Below are positions 61,951 to 64,000 of a stretch of DNA of 64,000 nt, piece after piece. A program made the translations under genes and the position numbers. The notes below the pieces were generated by a model. The model was not told the origin of the DNA, did no database searches, and saw only the letters and a program-made list of their open reading frames with translations. The DNA is taken from contig JAAOMT010000258.1 in NCBI GenBank assembly GCA_016748015.1, positions 407,008 through 471,007 of the forward strand. The letters are read 5' to 3'. The DNA comes from Geosiphon pyriformis. Taxonomy: Eukaryota > Glomeromycota > Glomeromycetes > Archaeosporales > Geosiphonaceae. Position 1 is the first letter of the stretch; each line of letters starts with the position of its first letter.

Positions 61951-64000
61951 TTTTGGAAGCTGTCTGGCCAAATTTTAAAAGCAAGACTAGATTTCTTAAT
62001 ATTCTTTGAAATAGTGCTTATTATCATAGCCATTATAAAAATTGAAATTTATCAAAAACACAAAAATCTTGAGGTTATTGGAAAAAGCAATGTCAAAACC
62101 AAAAATAAAAATTGACATTTGACATTTAAGGGTAAAAAAGGTTTATTTTCTTATCCACAAAATTTAATGTTGCCATTAAAAATCTAACTTGAAAGATTTG
62201 TAAAGGAAATGCAAAGTTGATGAGTCCATAAACAATATGCCAAAACTATTGATGAAATATTATTTTGTTCCAATTCTTTCCGAAACTTTGTACCAATCTT
62301 AATAAAGTTTTGTTTGTTTGGAAATTTAAAAGAGTAAAAAGAAATTGAGAATAAATATTTTTTTAAGCTATTTTCTAAATTTTATTCTTATAAAACTGTT
62401 AAAAAGATATTTAAGCAAAGATGTTTTTCTCTTTTCAAGTTCCCTTTTTTTAAGCATTGAAATATGCCATCTAGTCGACCTAAAAAGAAAGAAACGTATT
62501 TCTATCAGTATTTTCATCACTTATAAAATGAAATTTAAATATCATGAATTTTTACATGCATTTTCCTTTTTCAAAAAAAGTTACTTTTTGTTATTGTTGC
62601 TGAATTGAATCTTTGAATAAATTGTTATTTTTTCAATAAATTCATTTTTAATATTTTGAATCATTACCAAAAGGATACACATTTATGATATTTATTGTTT
62701 GTAAAATGTTAAATTAATAATTGACTCTGCATTAGAGAATTTCAAACAAGAGTTTCGCACGTAATAACGTTTACATTTTCTTAATAGTATAAAAGCTGAA
62801 AAAATACTATTTTAATTCATGCTCCACATAACCCAGGCCTGCTTATAAACTAGCTTGAGCTTTCTATCAAAGCGATTTTTGAGTGGCTTAAAGCTTATCA
62901 AGCTAGCTCAAATAAGATCGAGCTGATATTGCAGTTCCCTTGTAAAGCTCAATTAATTTTATTTATTATTAAATTCTATCCTATGTTTGAAAAGTGTTAC
63001 ACACAAAATTTCTAACTTTGATATCGAGAACATCATTAACAATTTCTTTACCAAGTAAAAATAGTCTTCCGCTTATTCGTATTATATCTTGAAATTAATC
63101 AAGCTATTTTGAGTTAAGCCAAGCTAACAGTTATTAATCTTGACTCGACTCAAGGCAACACTTTTTATTATCATGGCTTGGCTCAAGCCAAATTAATTAG
63201 CATTGAAAAAAAGTAAAAAATAGGAAAAACTGGTTCAAATTTGACATTTTTTTTACATCTTTCAAAAACTTATAAGTAATATATACAATCATATTTATTT
63301 ACACAAAAATCTTTAATATTAAATAACTAAGAATTTGGAAATATATATATATATATATATACCAAAATTAATAGCTTTTTTAAATCAAAAACTTTTCCAG
63401 AATAATTTACTTGATTTTGTTTTCTATATCATTTCAATTTTATTGAGTTCTTAAAGCAACTTTATTTATATTTATTAAAAAGAAAAATTCAAAAATATTT
63501 TTTAAAAACATAAAAATATGAAAAACAAATAAAATTATTCAAAATTAAAATAAAACATATCTTTCTTCTTTAGAACAGTTGACTTTGAAGTAGTTGATTT
63601 TAAAATCTTCTTAAATAAAGTAAAGTTATACTCTATTTTAATATTATATTGATGCACACATTAAATTGAAATAATTAAATATCTTAATATGATTATATTT
63701 AAGAACTGGTCATCTTTCATTATATATCAGGATTAAATTACTTATTGGAAGGCTATACTCGAAAAAGATTCTTGTGAATGACGAGTAGCTTAAAAGACTT
63801 GCAATTTTGCAATTATAACTTTGTCATGATAAAAGATGTTTGCGACCATTTTTTCGAATCATGGCCATATTTCAAATTTGAGATCCAACTACCCATATAT
63901 CCCTTTTCTTATAGGTTATGAGAAGTTTCATAAGCAAACTAGAATCTTCCTAAATATTTTTATTCTAATAGATAAGGAGTGGATTTTCTTTTTTAACTGT
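61951..64000. other. Non-coding to window end
   Basis: An open frame at 62345-62608 is Phe/Leu/Lys-rich and not supported. A TA repeat lies at 63341-63361. The AGCT-rich repeat is listed separately. Confidence 0.5.
62840..63200. repeat. Degenerate AGCT/CTTGAG-rich inverted-word repeat
   Basis: Short self-complementary words recur on both strands: CTAGCTTGAGC, AAGCTTATCAAGCTAGCTCAA, GATCGAGCTGA, AAGCCAAGCTAAC, TTGACTCGACTCAAG and GGCTTGGCTCAAGCC. They look like remnants of a (GAGCTTGAGCTCAAGC)-type repeat split by unrelated AT-rich DNA. Confidence 0.6.

Overview
The window looks like nuclear DNA of an arbuscular mycorrhizal fungus (Glomeromycotina, Rhizophagus-like). It is very AT-rich and gene-sparse. 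Genes carry short GT-AG introns of roughly 50-110 bases. The recognisable families are those expanded in that group: BTB and MATH-BTB proteins, an F-box protein, a MATA_HMG-type HMG-box protein, and a LINE 3' end of a type I associate with Rhizophagus genomes. The organism call rests on recalled family resemblance, not on a search. All exon structures were assembled by hand from splice sites, reading phase and paralogue alignment.

Positions 1-15 kb hold a BTB-domain gene cut by the window edge, a three-exon F-box gene, a decayed MATH-BTB pseudogene on the minus strand, a seven-exon RUS/DUF647 gene, and two intact MATH-BTB genes, one on each strand. MATH-BTB proteins usually act as CUL3 substrate adaptors and F-box proteins as SCF adaptors.

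Positions 15.7-22.3 kb hold four small single-pass membrane proteins. Three share a C-terminal double motif, LP-x-Y-D followed three residues later by LP-x-Y. It resembles ligands of NEDD4/Rsp5 WW domains, and the layout (short N-terminus, one helix, basic stretch, PY-like tail) recalls the fungal RCR family. I could not place them in a named family. If the reading is right, the first 22 kb is a neighbourhood made largely of ubiquitin-ligase adaptors.

Positions 25.5-26.4 kb encode a secreted, apparently GPI-anchored protein with Asn-Gly repeats on the minus strand. From 28 to 53 kb the DNA is mostly non-coding. Extremely AT-rich tracts (28.2-31.4, 42.5-43.65, 44.7-46.65 and 48.4-50.9 kb) contain a retroelement protease relic and a less AT-rich LINE fragment, and there are many microsatellites. 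The one clear gene in this stretch is an HMG-box gene at 36.8-37.8 kb.

Positions 53.9-58.7 kb carry two paralogous seven-exon SAM-dependent methyltransferase genes arranged head to head. Their five internal exons have identical lengths, and both proteins begin with an N-myristoylation-like MG-x3-S. The remainder, to 64 kb, is AT-rich and shows no gene I can support.
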